DNA of 64,000 bases from the NCBI RefSeq assembly GCF_016592575.1, contig NZ_AP017470.1, forward strand, positions 1,622,501 through 1,686,500, read 5' to 3'. Every line of letters begins with the position of its first letter. Within the stretch, counting starts at the first letter, position 1. The notes below the pieces were generated by a model that saw only the letters and a program-made list of their open reading frames with translations, ran no database searches and was not told where the DNA came from. A program made the position numbers and the translations under genes. Source of the DNA: Thermotomaculum hydrothermale (GTDB lineage Bacteria; Acidobacteriota; Holophagae; Thermotomaculales; Thermotomaculaceae). This document shows positions 6,204 to 15,216 of the stretch, piece after piece.

Positions 6204-8855
6204 ATGGAAAAGAGTTTTTACATTATTGACGCTTACGCACACATTTTCAGAAGTTACTATGCAATAAGGAATATTGACAACAATGCAATTTACGGATTTA
6301 CAAGGATTTTAATTAAACTTTTTAAAGATTACAATCCTGAATACGCTGTCTGTGTTTTTGATACTGGAAAACCAACATTCAGGCATGAGATGTTTGAAGA
6401 TTACAAAGCAACAAGGAAGAAAATGCCGGAAGATTTGGCAATGCAAATACCTAAAATTAAGGAAATTGTTGATGCATTTAATATAGAAAGGCTTGAAATT
6501 GAGGGGCTTGAGGCTGACGATTTAATTGCAACCCTATCTTACAAAGCCTCTCAAGAGGGCTTCAAGGTTTACATAGTTTCAAGCGACAAGGATTTGTTTC
6601 AACTGGTAAACGACAATGTTTTTATTTTAGACCCTAAAAAAGATTACAAAATTTATGATTCAAAGGGAATTGAAGAATTCTTTGGAGTGTCCCCAGATCA
6701 GGTTGCTGATGTTCTTGCTTTAATGGGCGATGCATCAGACAATATCCCGGGGGCAAAAGGAATTGGCGAAAAGACTGCAAAAAAACTCATAAAAGAGTTT
6801 GGAAGCCTGGACAGGCTTTACAACAACCTTTACCTTGTAAAGGGGAAGACAAAAGAAAAACTTGAAAAAAGCAGAGAAAATGTTTTTCTTTCAAAAAAAT
6901 TAGTAGAACTTGATATACACAGGAATTTAAACATTGATATTGAAAGTTTTAGGGTAAAACAGCCTGATTTTGAGAAGCTTTATTCAATTTTCAGGGAATT
7001 AAAGTTTAATTCATTAATAAAAGAATTGGAATTGGAAGGCAAAACAGCTCACAAAGAAGAAGAGAAAGAATATGTTTTAATAGATACAATAGAAAAACTA
7101 AAAGAGTTTATAAAAATACTTCAAAAGCAAAAGTTTGTTGCCTTTGACACAGAAACCTGCAACCTTGATATTGTATCGCCAAAACTTGCAGGAATTTCCT
7201 TCTCTTTTGAAAAAAACAAAGGATACTATATCCCCCTGATTTCAGAAAACAAAGAGATTTTACCAACACAAACTGTTATTTCTCTTTTAAAACCTGTTTT
7301 AGAAAACGAAAAAATAAAAAAATGCGGACACAATTTAAAGTATGATTACCAGGTCTTAAAGGGACACGGAATTGAGGTTAAGGGGATTGAAGACGATTCA
7401 ATGATTCTCTCTTACCTTTTAAACTCAAACCTGAGACAACACAATTTAGACGATGCTGCAAGGGATTACCTTGATTACACCACAATAAAATACAAAGAGT
7501 TAACAGAGGATAAAAAACTCTCGTTTTGCGATTTGCCTGCTGAAAAGGTTTACAAATACTCCTCCGAAGACTCGGATGTTGCACTTCAACTTACAAACCT
7601 TTTAAAAAACAAGGTTAAAGAGTTAAATATGGAGGATTTGTATAAAAATATTGAAATGCCACTTGTTAAAATTCTTGCTGAAATGGAATTAAACGGAGTG
7701 CTTGTTGATAGAGATTTTCTTGAAAAATTGTCAAAAGAGTTTGAGGAAAAACTTAAAAAGCTTGAAATGGAAATATTTGAAGAGGCAGGCTGTCAGTTTA
7801 ACATAAACTCTCCAAAGCAGTTAGGAGAGGTGCTTTTTGAAAAACTTCAGCTTCCTGTTTTGAAAAAGACTAAAAAAACCAAATCATACTCAACAAGCCA
7901 CGAAATATTAGAACAGCTTGCAAATGATTTCAAAATTGCAAGGCTTATAGTTGATTACAGAAAATTTGGAAAGCTTAAATCAACCTATGTTGATGCACTT
8001 CCCAAGCTGATTCACCCTAAAACAGGAAGGATTCACACAAGTTACAATCAGACTGTAACTGCAACAGGCAGGCTTTCTTCATCAAACCCCAACCTTCAAA
8101 ACATCCCTGCAAGAACAGAAGAGGGGAAAAGAATAAGGGAAGCATTTATTGCACCAGAAGGTTATAAACTTATTTCAGCAGACTATTCCCAGATTGAGTT
8201 AAGGGTATTAGCCCACCTTTCTGGTGATAAAACACTTATAGAGGCTTTCAAAAAGGGTGCTGATATCCATAGCGAAACAGCATCTCAACTATTCGGGGTT
8301 AGCGCAGACAAGGTTACCTCTGAGTTAAGGGCAAAGGCAAAGGCAATAAACTTTGGAATAATTTACGGGAAAAAGGAGTACTCACTATCGCAGGAATTGG
8401 GAATAACTCCCAAAGAGGCAAAGGATTTTATTCAGTCTTACTTTGAAAAAATGCCTTCAGTTAAAGAATTTATAGAAAACACAATTGAAAACGCAAAAAA
8501 GGAAGGGTTTGTAAAAACAATGTTTGGAAGGATAAGGTATGTGCCTGAATTTAAATCAAACAACTTTAACATAAGGCAACACGGGGAAAGAATTGCAATA
8601 AACACGGTAATTCAGGGAACTGCCGCAGACATAATAAAAATTGCAATGATAAACCTTGATAAAAGATTAAGGGATTTAAAAGAAAGTGCAAAACTTATTA
8701 TGCAGGTACACGATGAATTGATTTTTGAAGTAAAAGAAGAGAACATAGAAAAAATTTCAAAAATAGTAAAAGAAGAGATGGAAAATGCCGCAGATTTAAC
8801 CGTGCCTTTAACTGTCAACATATCAATTGGAAACAATTGGGCTGAAGCAAAGTAG
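6204..8855 (+). CDS. polA: DNA polymerase I
   Basis: 883 residues with all three domains. The 5'-nuclease occupies ~1-280 (YIIDAYAHIFRSYYA, EADDLIATLSY, GDASDNIPGAKGIGEKTA). The 3'-5' exonuclease is at ~300-480, with motifs VAFDTETCNLD, CGHNLKYDY and YSSEDSD all keeping their acidic residues, so proofreading is probably active. The family A polymerase is at ~500-883 (YNQTVTATGRLSSSNPNLQN, SADYSQIELRVLAHLS, AKAINFGIIYG, MQVHDELIFEV). It repairs DNA and removes Okazaki primers. A GGGGAAA site precedes the ATG at 6204, ten bases after the flavin reductase stop. The gene ends in TAG. Confidence 0.98.
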   Translation: MEKSFYIIDAYAHIFRSYYAIRNIDNNAIYGFTRILIKLFKDYNPEYAVCVFDTGKPTFRHEMFEDYKATRKKMPEDLAMQIPKIKEIVDAFNIERLEIEGLEADDLIATLSYKASQEGFKVYIVSSDKDLFQLVNDNVFILDPKKDYKIYDSKGIEEFFGVSPDQVADVLALMGDASDNIPGAKGIGEKTAKKLIKEFGSLDRLYNNLYLVKGKTKEKLEKSRENVFLSKKLVELDIHRNLNIDIESFRVKQPDFEKLYSIFRELKFNSLIKELELEGKTAHKEEEKEYVLIDTIEKLKEFIKILQKQKFVAFDTETCNLDIVSPKLAGISFSFEKNKGYYIPLISENKEILPTQTVISLLKPVLENEKIKKCGHNLKYDYQVLKGHGIEVKGIEDDSMILSYLLNSNLRQHNLDDAARDYLDYTTIKYKELTEDKKLSFCDLPAEKVYKYSSEDSDVALQLTNLLKNKVKELNMEDLYKNIEMPLVKILAEMELNGVLVDRDFLEKLSKEFEEKLKKLEMEIFEEAGCQFNINSPKQLGEVLFEKLQLPVLKKTKKTKSYSTSHEILEQLANDFKIARLIVDYRKFGKLKSTYVDALPKLIHPKTGRIHTSYNQTVTATGRLSSSNPNLQNIPARTEEGKRIREAFIAPEGYKLISADYSQIELRVLAHLSGDKTLIEAFKKGADIHSETASQLFGVSADKVTSELRAKAKAINFGIIYGKKEYSLSQELGITPKEAKDFIQSYFEKMPSVKEFIENTIENAKKEGFVKTMFGRIRYVPEFKSNNFNIRQHGERIAINTVIQGTAADIIKIAMINLDKRLRDLKESAKLIMQVHDELIFEVKEENIEKISKIVKEEMENAADLTVPLTVNISIGNNWAEAK

Positions 8856-8951
8856 AAAAGAATCTTTCAGAATTTTACAAAAAAATTCGAATAGTGTTAT
8901 TTTTCATCAGATAATATTTCACCATAGTCTTAGAATTTCAATTTATAAAAT

Positions 8952-8973
8952 CGAGTTAAATTATACTAACTCG
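8952..8973. repeat. Inverted repeat CGAGTTA...TAACTCG
   Basis: A 7-base perfect inverted repeat with an 8-base AT spacer lies in the 240-base gap between polA and the TPR gene. No T tract follows, so it is more likely an operator or chance than a terminator. Confidence 0.35.
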
Positions 8974-9029
8974 TAACAAACTTATAAAAAATTATTAAAC
9001 ATCAAGAAAATTAGAGGCAAGTATAGGAT

Positions 9030-9059
9030 TTGACGATATTAAAATCAATACTGTAAAAT
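9030..9059 (+). promoter_or_regulatory. Sigma-70 promoter for the TPR gene
   Basis: TTGACG at 9030-9035 and TAAAAT at 9054-9059 are separated by 18 bases. The start site would be near 9066, giving a leader of ~36 bases to the ATG at 9102. Confidence 0.6.
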
Positions 9060-9101
9060 GAGAATAGATTAGTAATAGAATTTTCAAAAAAGGAGTTGAA
9101 A

Positions 9102-10040
9102 ATGAAAAATATCGCTAAAAAAATTTTTGGTGGATTTTTAATATTAATTCTAATTTTTCTTTTTTATAATTATATATGTAAACCATATATAGCAAATTTC
9201 TATTTGCAAAAAGGAAATTTTTACGCCAAAAATCACAAATATAAAGATGCAATTATAAAATATAAAAAAGCCATTAATTTTTATCCAAAATGTGTTGAAG
9301 CCTATCTGGAGTTAGGAAACGTTTTCTATGAAATAAATTTGTTAGACAAATCAATAGAATATTACAAAAAAGTCATAAAATTGGAACCAGATAATATAAC
9401 CGCTCATAATAAACTAGGAAAGATATTTTTAAAAAGGAAAAATAACAAAAAAGCCGAAAAAGAATTCAAAAAAGTAATTGAAATTAATCCAAATTTTTCA
9501 GAACCTTACTGTTCTCTATCAATAATTTATGCGAGAAATAATCAATTTGATAAATCAATTAAATACCTAAATAAAGCCATCCAATTAGATCCTAAAAATG
9601 CTGAAGCATATAGTCTTCTCTGCATCTTATACTCATATTTAAAACAATATGATACTGCACTACAAATTTGCAAAAAAGCTATAAAAAAAATCCCTAATAA
9701 TAACCAATTACATTTTATTCTAGCAAAAATTTACACCGAGTTAAAACAATATAAAAGTGCAATTAAAGAATGTAATTACATATTAAATAAAAATCCAAAG
9801 GAAATAGGAGTTTATTATCAATTAGGGGAAATTTTTTATGCTTTAAATAAATATAATAATGCAATCACAAATTTTAAAAAATATTTGAAAGAAAAACCTT
9901 ATGACCAAGAAGCACATTTTATTTTAGGTTCCATTTACATCAAATTAAAACAATATAATAAAGCAAAACAAGAATTATCTATTCTGCAAACATTAAAAAG
10001 TAATTATGCCTATCAATTAGAAAATCAACTTGACAAATAA
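9102..10040 (+). CDS. Membrane-anchored TPR-repeat protein
   Basis: 312 residues. An N-terminal membrane helix (about residues 7-27, IFGGFLILILIFLFYNYI) anchors a run of about eight tetratricopeptide repeats that fill the rest of the protein. Representative repeats are YKDAIIKYKKAINFYPKCVE, LDKSIEYYKKVIKLEPDN and FDKSIKYLNKAIQLDPKNAE. Such repeats mediate protein contacts, and the partner is unknown. The ATG at 9102 sits after AGGAG; the longer TTG start at 9096 would overlap that site. The gene is visibly more A/T-rich and more Lys/Asn/Ile-rich than polA and the genes beyond it. This could reflect transfer or a fast-evolving accessory gene. Confidence 0.85.
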   Translation: MKNIAKKIFGGFLILILIFLFYNYICKPYIANFYLQKGNFYAKNHKYKDAIIKYKKAINFYPKCVEAYLELGNVFYEINLLDKSIEYYKKVIKLEPDNITAHNKLGKIFLKRKNNKKAEKEFKKVIEINPNFSEPYCSLSIIYARNNQFDKSIKYLNKAIQLDPKNAEAYSLLCILYSYLKQYDTALQICKKAIKKIPNNNQLHFILAKIYTELKQYKSAIKECNYILNKNPKEIGVYYQLGEIFYALNKYNNAITNFKKYLKEKPYDQEAHFILGSIYIKLKQYNKAKQELSILQTLKSNYAYQLENQLDK

Positions 10041-10062
10041 CAAAATTAAGCAGGAGGGTTTT

Positions 10063-10317
10063 ATGGTTGTCAGGCTTTGCCTTATTTTAATTGACAACAG
10101 AAAGAAAAACGCAATTACAGTTCAAAAGATTTTAACCGAATGGGGGTGCTTAATTAAAACAAGGTTGGGAATTCACCCTGGAACATTAGAAAAATGCACA
10201 GACAATGGCCTTATTTTCCTTGAACTTGTTGGGGAAAAAGAAAAGCACGAGGAATTGGTTCGAAAACTAAATCTGCTTTCAGGAGTAGATGCTAAACTTA
10301 TTGAACTTTCTGTTTAA
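10063..10317 (+). CDS. Small ACT/NikR-C-like protein, TM1266 type
   Basis: 84 residues from the ATG at 10063, which follows AGGAGGG. A longer frame from 10030 would overlap the TPR gene and the ribosome site. The sequence alternates beta and alpha as beta-alpha-beta-beta-alpha-beta: VVRLCLILIDNR, TVQKILTEWG, IKTRLGI, GLIFLELVG, HEELVRKLNLL, VDAKLIEL. This matches the small ferredoxin-fold TM1266-like family, annotated as a putative regulator linked to iron-only hydrogenase systems. A ferredoxin gene follows after 86 bases, which fits a redox setting. Function is inferred only. Confidence 0.55.
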   Translation: MVVRLCLILIDNRKKNAITVQKILTEWGCLIKTRLGIHPGTLEKCTDNGLIFLELVGEKEKHEELVRKLNLLSGVDAKLIELSV

Positions 10318-10345
10318 TTTTTTTTAAAAATAGCATATATTAGTT

Positions 10346-10580
<235 letters not shown>

Positions 10581-10604
10581 TTTCTATAACCATAACAAAA
10601 AATT

Positions 10605-10630
10605 AAAGCGGGGAAATATCCCCGCTTTTT
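10605..10630. terminator. Bidirectional terminator between ferredoxin and thioredoxin genes
   Basis: AAAGCGGGG / CCCCGCTTT hairpin with a short AT loop, followed by a T run on the plus strand and preceded by A-rich sequence that serves the minus strand. The thioredoxin stop is 2 bases beyond it. Confidence 0.85.
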
Positions 10631-10631
10631 T

Positions 10632-10955
10632 TTATGCTTCAAGCATCGCCTTAATCTTTAGCCTTAGTGTTTCCTCAGGGTATAATCCAATCACTTCGCT
10701 CTGAAGCTGGCCGTTTTTAAAAAAGAGTATGCAGGGAACAGAAAAAATGCCAAACTCTTTCATCACTTTGTAATTTTCAACAACATCAATCCTGTAAAAC
10801 TGGGCATCAGGAAATTCGTCAGCAAACTTCTCCATAATAGGCTCTAACACCTTACAGGGTGCACACTTAGGTGAATAGCAGTCAACAATTACTAACTTTT
10901 CTGAATTTTTAATAGTCTCAAAGAAACTTTCATCATTTAATTCTTTTACTTTCAT
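10632..10955 (-). CDS. Thioredoxin-family protein with a CAPC active site
   Basis: 107-residue single-domain thioredoxin fold. The redox motif is KCAPCK in place of WCGPCK, preceded by VIVDCYSP and followed by the cis-proline region FSVPCILFFKNG, which carries an additional Cys. No signal peptide is present, so it is cytoplasmic. Its ATG overlaps the dsbD stop by four bases (ATGA). It may be the electron donor for DsbD, or it may recycle a partner of the upstream Fe-S protein (inference). The altered active site means it may not be the general thioredoxin of the cell. Confidence 0.88.
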   Translation of the reverse strand: MKVKELNDESFFETIKNSEKLVIVDCYSPKCAPCKVLEPIMEKFADEFPDAQFYRIDVVENYKVMKEFGIFSVPCILFFKNGQLQSEVIGLYPEETLRLKIKAMLEA

Positions 10956-12617
10956 TTTAAACCCTCTGCAGTTTTTAAGAATTTTTCAGGCTTAACAAAG
11001 CCAAAAAACCTTTTTAACTCTTTACCATCTCCGTTAATAAAAATAACGGTGGGATAGCCAATAACATTATACTTCTTTAAAATCTCCTGTGATTCCTTTG
11101 TTTTTGCAGTCATATTCAGTTTTAGAAACACTGCATTTTTATCAAGGTAATTTTCTACATCATCATTACTCCAGGTGTATTTTTCAAGCTCCTCACAGGC
11201 AGAGCACCAGTCTGTAAAAAAGTCTATTACCACGATTTTATTCTCGCTTTTTGCCTTTTCAATTGCCTTTGATATGTGAGTTGCATAGTTTGAGGTTATG
11301 CCGCTTTCCTTCTTTGCTGTTAAAAAGTTAACCCCTATAAGTGGAATTGTTATTAAAATTAAAAGTATAAGCCCTGTCTTTTTAGAAACTGCCTTATGAT
11401 AAAACATTGCAATTAACGCCGGAAGGAAAAACAAAACGGCAAAGAGATAGAAGTATTTTCCTAAAATAGGCTTTGTAAAAAGTAAAGCTGCAACTATGAA
11501 GAGTATGCCGAAAATGTATTTAACTTTTTCCATCCAGCCTCCAGCTTTGGGAAGGGAGGCGAGCACCCCTGAAAATGTTCCAATGAGTACAAACAAAACA
11601 CCCATTCCAAGGGCAAAATCAAATAGATAAACAAAGCCCTTAACAAGAGATCCTGTCTTTGCAACCCAGGTTAAAAGAACAACAATTATTGGGCCAACGC
11701 AGGGGGCGGCAAGTATTCCTGTTGCCATTCCCATTAAAAATGCCCCTATTAAACCCTTCTTTTTAGGCTGAAGCTTTGTATTCCAGGTGTATGGCAATTG
11801 TATGTCATAGTATCCAAACATGCTTAATCCCATTGCAATAAAAATAAAACCAAGAAAAACAATAAATATTGGAGATTGGGTAAATGAGCCAAAGGCACTT
11901 CCTGTTGTTGCAGATATTATCCCTAAAATTGAATAAGTTGTTGCAATCCCTAAAACAAGTGCAATTGATATTATAAATCCCTTTAATTTGTTCCCCTCAC
12001 TCTTTGCGCCAACATAGGCCATTGTCAAAGGTATTACAGGGTAAACGCAGGGGGTAAAGGAAGCAAGAATTCCGCCTATAAAGATTAAAATGAGGGCAAG
12101 CATAACGCTTGAGTCAAGCGCCCCTGCAACCCTCTGGTCAAGGGTAAGTTTCCCCTTTTCAACCTTTACCCCTGTCTTAATCTCCTGTGTCACAGGGGGA
12201 AAGCACATTGCATTTTCCCCCTCGGTGCAGGCCTGATATCCCACCTCAATAACAGGGTTTTTCACAGTTTTCACAAACTTACCGTTTATAGTAACATTAA
12301 CTTTACCGCCAACAATTTCCCCTAAACTTGTCTTTTTACCTTCTGGAGTTAGCATTTTGTCTATTTTAAAGGTATCGTTTTTAAACTTAACAGTTAAAAA
12401 CTCTTTTGTTATGTGGTAACCGTGAGGCACATCAATTATCAGGTTAAACAATACAGGTTCACCTGTTTTTGTTTTTGCAGGCAATCCCTCAACACTTACT
12501 TTAATATCTGTTTTAGGGTCAAAGGAAGGTACATTATTAGGTAAACCTTGCGGTAAAAACTGGGCAAAAGACAATGTTGTTAAAATTAAAAAGGTAAATA
12601 AAACTAATTTTTTTCAT
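10952..12617 (-). CDS. dsbD: Thiol:disulfide interchange protein DsbD, start region frameshifted
   Basis: Cytoplasmic-membrane electron conduit to the periplasm. Domains in order: N-terminal DsbD-alpha-like domain with a CTEGENAMCFPP Cys pair; eight-helix transmembrane domain with FTPCVYPVIPL and ILAAPCVGPII, each carrying one catalytic Cys; C-terminal thioredoxin domain with FFTDWCSACEEL. The continuous frame begins only at a TTG at 12574 and lacks a leader. An ATG at 12617 with GGAGG at 12624-12628 lies one base after the upstream stop. Reading from it fails because of an A7 run (12608-12614, minus strand). With six A the product begins MKKLVLFTFLILTTLSFAQ, a classic signal peptide, and totals 554 residues. 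This is a sequencing error, a mutation or transcriptional slippage. Confidence 0.88.
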
Positions 12618-12618
12618 A

Positions 12619-13809
12619 TTATTCCTCCATCTCGCTATAAATAAGGTCTATTATGTGAACGGTTTTTATAGGTAAATTGTTTCGTTTTAACGAATCGTTT
12701 AACTGCATTATGCACCCCGGACACGATGTAACAACAACACTCTTATCAATATTGCCATTTATTGACTTTTTTATCAAATCAATCTTTTTATCTCCAATTT
12801 TCTTTGATTTTTCTGCCTCAAATATTGAAAAACTCCCACCAAAACCGCAGCAAAAGTCTTCCCCCTCAAGCTTTTTCCTGTTTGAAACAGAATCAAGCAG
12901 TTTTTCAGGTTGATTTTTCACCCCCTGATGCTTCATTAAATGGCATGGATGATGGAAATATGTGTCAATATCCAGTTTTTTCTGTGGCTTATAGTTTAAA
13001 ACATCAAAAAGCAAAGGGTTTATGTCAATAAATTCAATCGGCAACTCGTAATTTCTTGATAAATTTGAGCCACAGGTGGCACACCCTGAAACAATGTATT
13101 TAACTTTTTCTTTATACTTTTCAAATATCTTTAAATTAAAACTTTTTAACTCTTCAAATGTATCCTTATCCCCTGCTGTTAAATGGGGGAAACCGCAGCA
13201 CTTTAAACTCTCTTCAAAATAAACCCCAACACCTGATTTATTCAGCACTTTTATAAGTTTCATTCCTGTATCAGAAAAAATAAACCTTGTTGCACAACCG
13301 GGAAAAAACAAAACATCAAACTTTTTTTCTCCCTCTGGCTTGTTGTATTGCAAAACCTTTTTATCAAGGGGCTTTTCAGGCAAAGGAAAATGCCTCTCTA
13401 TTTTCGGCAATTTAAAAACAAGCCCGCTTTTTCTTGAAAAAAGGTTTTTTGCAAAAGAGGCAAGTTTAAGGTTTTTGTTTGATTTTAAAAATGAGAGAAA
13501 AGCCTTTTTAAGCCTTGAAATTTGATTGTCTTTAACAGCCTTTGCCCTTGCAAATTCAATAATACTTAAATAATCAACATCCCTCGGGCAAATACACTGA
13601 CAACTTCCACAAACAACGCAGGAGTCAAGATAGTAAAGTGTTTCTTCTGAAAATTTTTCATCCTCTTTTAACAGCAATTGCAATAGGCTTATTTTACCCC
13701 TTGCAACCCCGCCTTCATCAAGGGTTGTTTGAAAAACAGGGCAGTTATAGCGACAATTCCCGCATTTTACACACAAATCCAATTGTTGTTTTATATAGTT
13801 ACGGGACAT
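12619..13809 (-). CDS. GlcF-like Fe-S oxidoreductase (2[4Fe-4S] plus two CCG domains)
   Basis: 396 residues from the ATG at 13809. This start follows an AAAGGAA site and lies one base after the rsmB stop; the longer frame would overlap rsmB. Two ferredoxin motifs, CVKCGNCRYNCP and CVVCGSCQCICP, are followed by two CCG domains: CCGFPHLTAGD with SGCATCGSN, then HHPCHLMKHQG with FCCGFGGSFSIFE and SCPGC. This is the layout of the GlcF or heterodisulfide-reductase-D-like subunit. It passes electrons from a flavoprotein to a quinone or disulfide. The GlcD-type subunit in the window is in a different operon; here the neighbours are dsbD and thioredoxin, so a thiol/disulfide role is also possible. 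Confidence 0.85.
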   Translation of the reverse strand: MSRNYIKQQLDLCVKCGNCRYNCPVFQTTLDEGGVARGKISLLQLLLKEDEKFSEETLYYLDSCVVCGSCQCICPRDVDYLSIIEFARAKAVKDNQISRLKKAFLSFLKSNKNLKLASFAKNLFSRKSGLVFKLPKIERHFPLPEKPLDKKVLQYNKPEGEKKFDVLFFPGCATRFIFSDTGMKLIKVLNKSGVGVYFEESLKCCGFPHLTAGDKDTFEELKSFNLKIFEKYKEKVKYIVSGCATCGSNLSRNYELPIEFIDINPLLFDVLNYKPQKKLDIDTYFHHPCHLMKHQGVKNQPEKLLDSVSNRKKLEGEDFCCGFGGSFSIFEAEKSKKIGDKKIDLIKKSINGNIDKSVVVTSCPGCIMQLNDSLKRNNLPIKTVHIIDLIYSEMEE

Positions 13810-13810
13810 T

Positions 13811-15100
13811 TTATTCCTTTCTAATTGCAGCAACAAAAAATCCGTCAAGGAATTTATCCGGCAAAATTCTCAATCCCAATCCCTCTTTGTAAAATTTTGA
13901 AAAAGATCTCCTTATATTTTCAGTAGAATACTCAAACGGCTCAAAAATCTTTGCGTTTTCAACTGATGACACAAAGTCAGAGACAATTGCCTCTCCTTCT
14001 TCCTTTTCCATTGAACATACCGAGTAAACTACAACACCGCCCTTTTTTACAACATCAAAGGCATTTTTAAGCATTTTTTTCTGCACTGAAGTTTTGGATT
14101 TTAGATTTTGCGGGGTTCTTATCCACTTTATTTCAGGATGGCCTGATATTGTACCTGTGCCTGAGCAGGGTGCATCTAAAATAACAGCATCAACAGAGTT
14201 TTCCTTAAAAGCAGGTTTTGTAAAGTCAGACATTGTAATTGCTGAAACATTTAAAAGCAATTCCCTTGAGTTTTCCAGTATTTTTTCAAGCCTATCCACA
14301 CTAACATCGTTGAAAACAACCTCATCAAAGTTTCCAAAGGATTTAAGAAGAAAACCCTTTCCCCCTGGTGAAGATGCGGCATCCAATGCAAAGCGCCCCT
14401 TAAAATTTCTCAAAAGTTCAGGGGCAAGCTGGGAAGCCTCATTCATTATATAGCACTCGGCAGCCCTTATCATAAAAACAGGGATATTGCCGTGATACGA
14501 ACCTTCAATATAAGGGGTTTTGTGGACAATATAGTCTTTTTTCAACGGTGAAACATCTTTAAAACAGCGGAAAACAACAGGCTTTTTTAGGTTTAAAGAT
14601 TTCATTATTTTTAAAGCCTTTTCCTCTCCATAGTCTGCAACCCATTTCATTCCTAAAAAAAGAGGGAATGACAGGGTGTATTGAATGTAATCGCTTAAAT
14701 TTTCCTTTGAGGGAAAAGAGATACTGTTTTTACTCCTTGACACACTTTTTAAAACAGCGTTAACAAAACCTGAAACCTTAGGATTTATCTTTTTTGCAAC
14801 CTCAACAGTTTGATGGATTACAGCATAAGCAGGAGTCCTCGTTAAAAAAAGCAATTGGTAAACGCCTGTTAGCATTAAAAGCCATATATCGGCTTCGGTT
14901 CTATTTTTGTTTGCAAACTTAGACAACACATATTCAAGCCTTCCCTTAAACCTGTTTACCCCGTAAACTATTTCAAGGGTAAGCCTTTTATCCCTTTCAT
15001 CTTCAAGCTTTTCTAAAAAAGATGGATAAACCTCTGTTGCAAGTTTTTTCTCTATATAAATTTTCTTTAAAATGGCAAATGCTGTTTCTCTTACATTCAT
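13811..15100 (-). CDS. rsmB: 16S rRNA (cytosine-967-C5)-methyltransferase
   Basis: 429 residues from the ATG at 15100, chosen because AGGAGTGATT precedes it. The N-terminal NusB-like RNA-binding domain covers ~1-140 (ILKKIYIEKK, YGVNRFKGRLEYVL). The C-terminal Rossmann methyltransferase has the AdoMet motif LDAASSPGGKG, motif IV DAPCSGTGTISGHPEIKW with the release cysteine, and motif VI VYSVCSMEKEE with the catalytic cysteine. It modifies 16S rRNA in the small-subunit head. It is first in a tightly packed operon with the GlcF-like gene, dsbD and thioredoxin. Length is normal. Confidence 0.93.
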   Translation of the reverse strand: MNVRETAFAILKKIYIEKKLATEVYPSFLEKLEDERDKRLTLEIVYGVNRFKGRLEYVLSKFANKNRTEADIWLLMLTGVYQLLFLTRTPAYAVIHQTVEVAKKINPKVSGFVNAVLKSVSRSKNSISFPSKENLSDYIQYTLSFPLFLGMKWVADYGEEKALKIMKSLNLKKPVVFRCFKDVSPLKKDYIVHKTPYIEGSYHGNIPVFMIRAAECYIMNEASQLAPELLRNFKGRFALDAASSPGGKGFLLKSFGNFDEVVFNDVSVDRLEKILENSRELLLNVSAITMSDFTKPAFKENSVDAVILDAPCSGTGTISGHPEIKWIRTPQNLKSKTSVQKKMLKNAFDVVKKGGVVVYSVCSMEKEEGEAIVSDFVSSVENAKIFEPFEYSTENIRRSFSKFYKEGLGLRILPDKFLDGFFVAAIRKE

Positions 15101-15155
15101 AATCACTCCTTCAAAAAACAAGTTGATTTTAACACAAAACAAAGGCTTTTACCTG

Positions 15156-15185
15156 TTTACTTTTCAAATTATTATGTGCTATATT
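15156..15185 (+). promoter_or_regulatory. Candidate promoter for the CDF transporter gene
   Basis: TTTACT (15156-15161) and TATATT (15180-15185) are spaced by 18 bases in the divergent gap with rsmB. The -35 is weak. The start would be near 15192, 25 bases before the TTG start codon. Confidence 0.4.
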
Positions 15186-15216
15186 GCAAAGGAATAAGTC
15201 AATAAGGAGAAATAAA

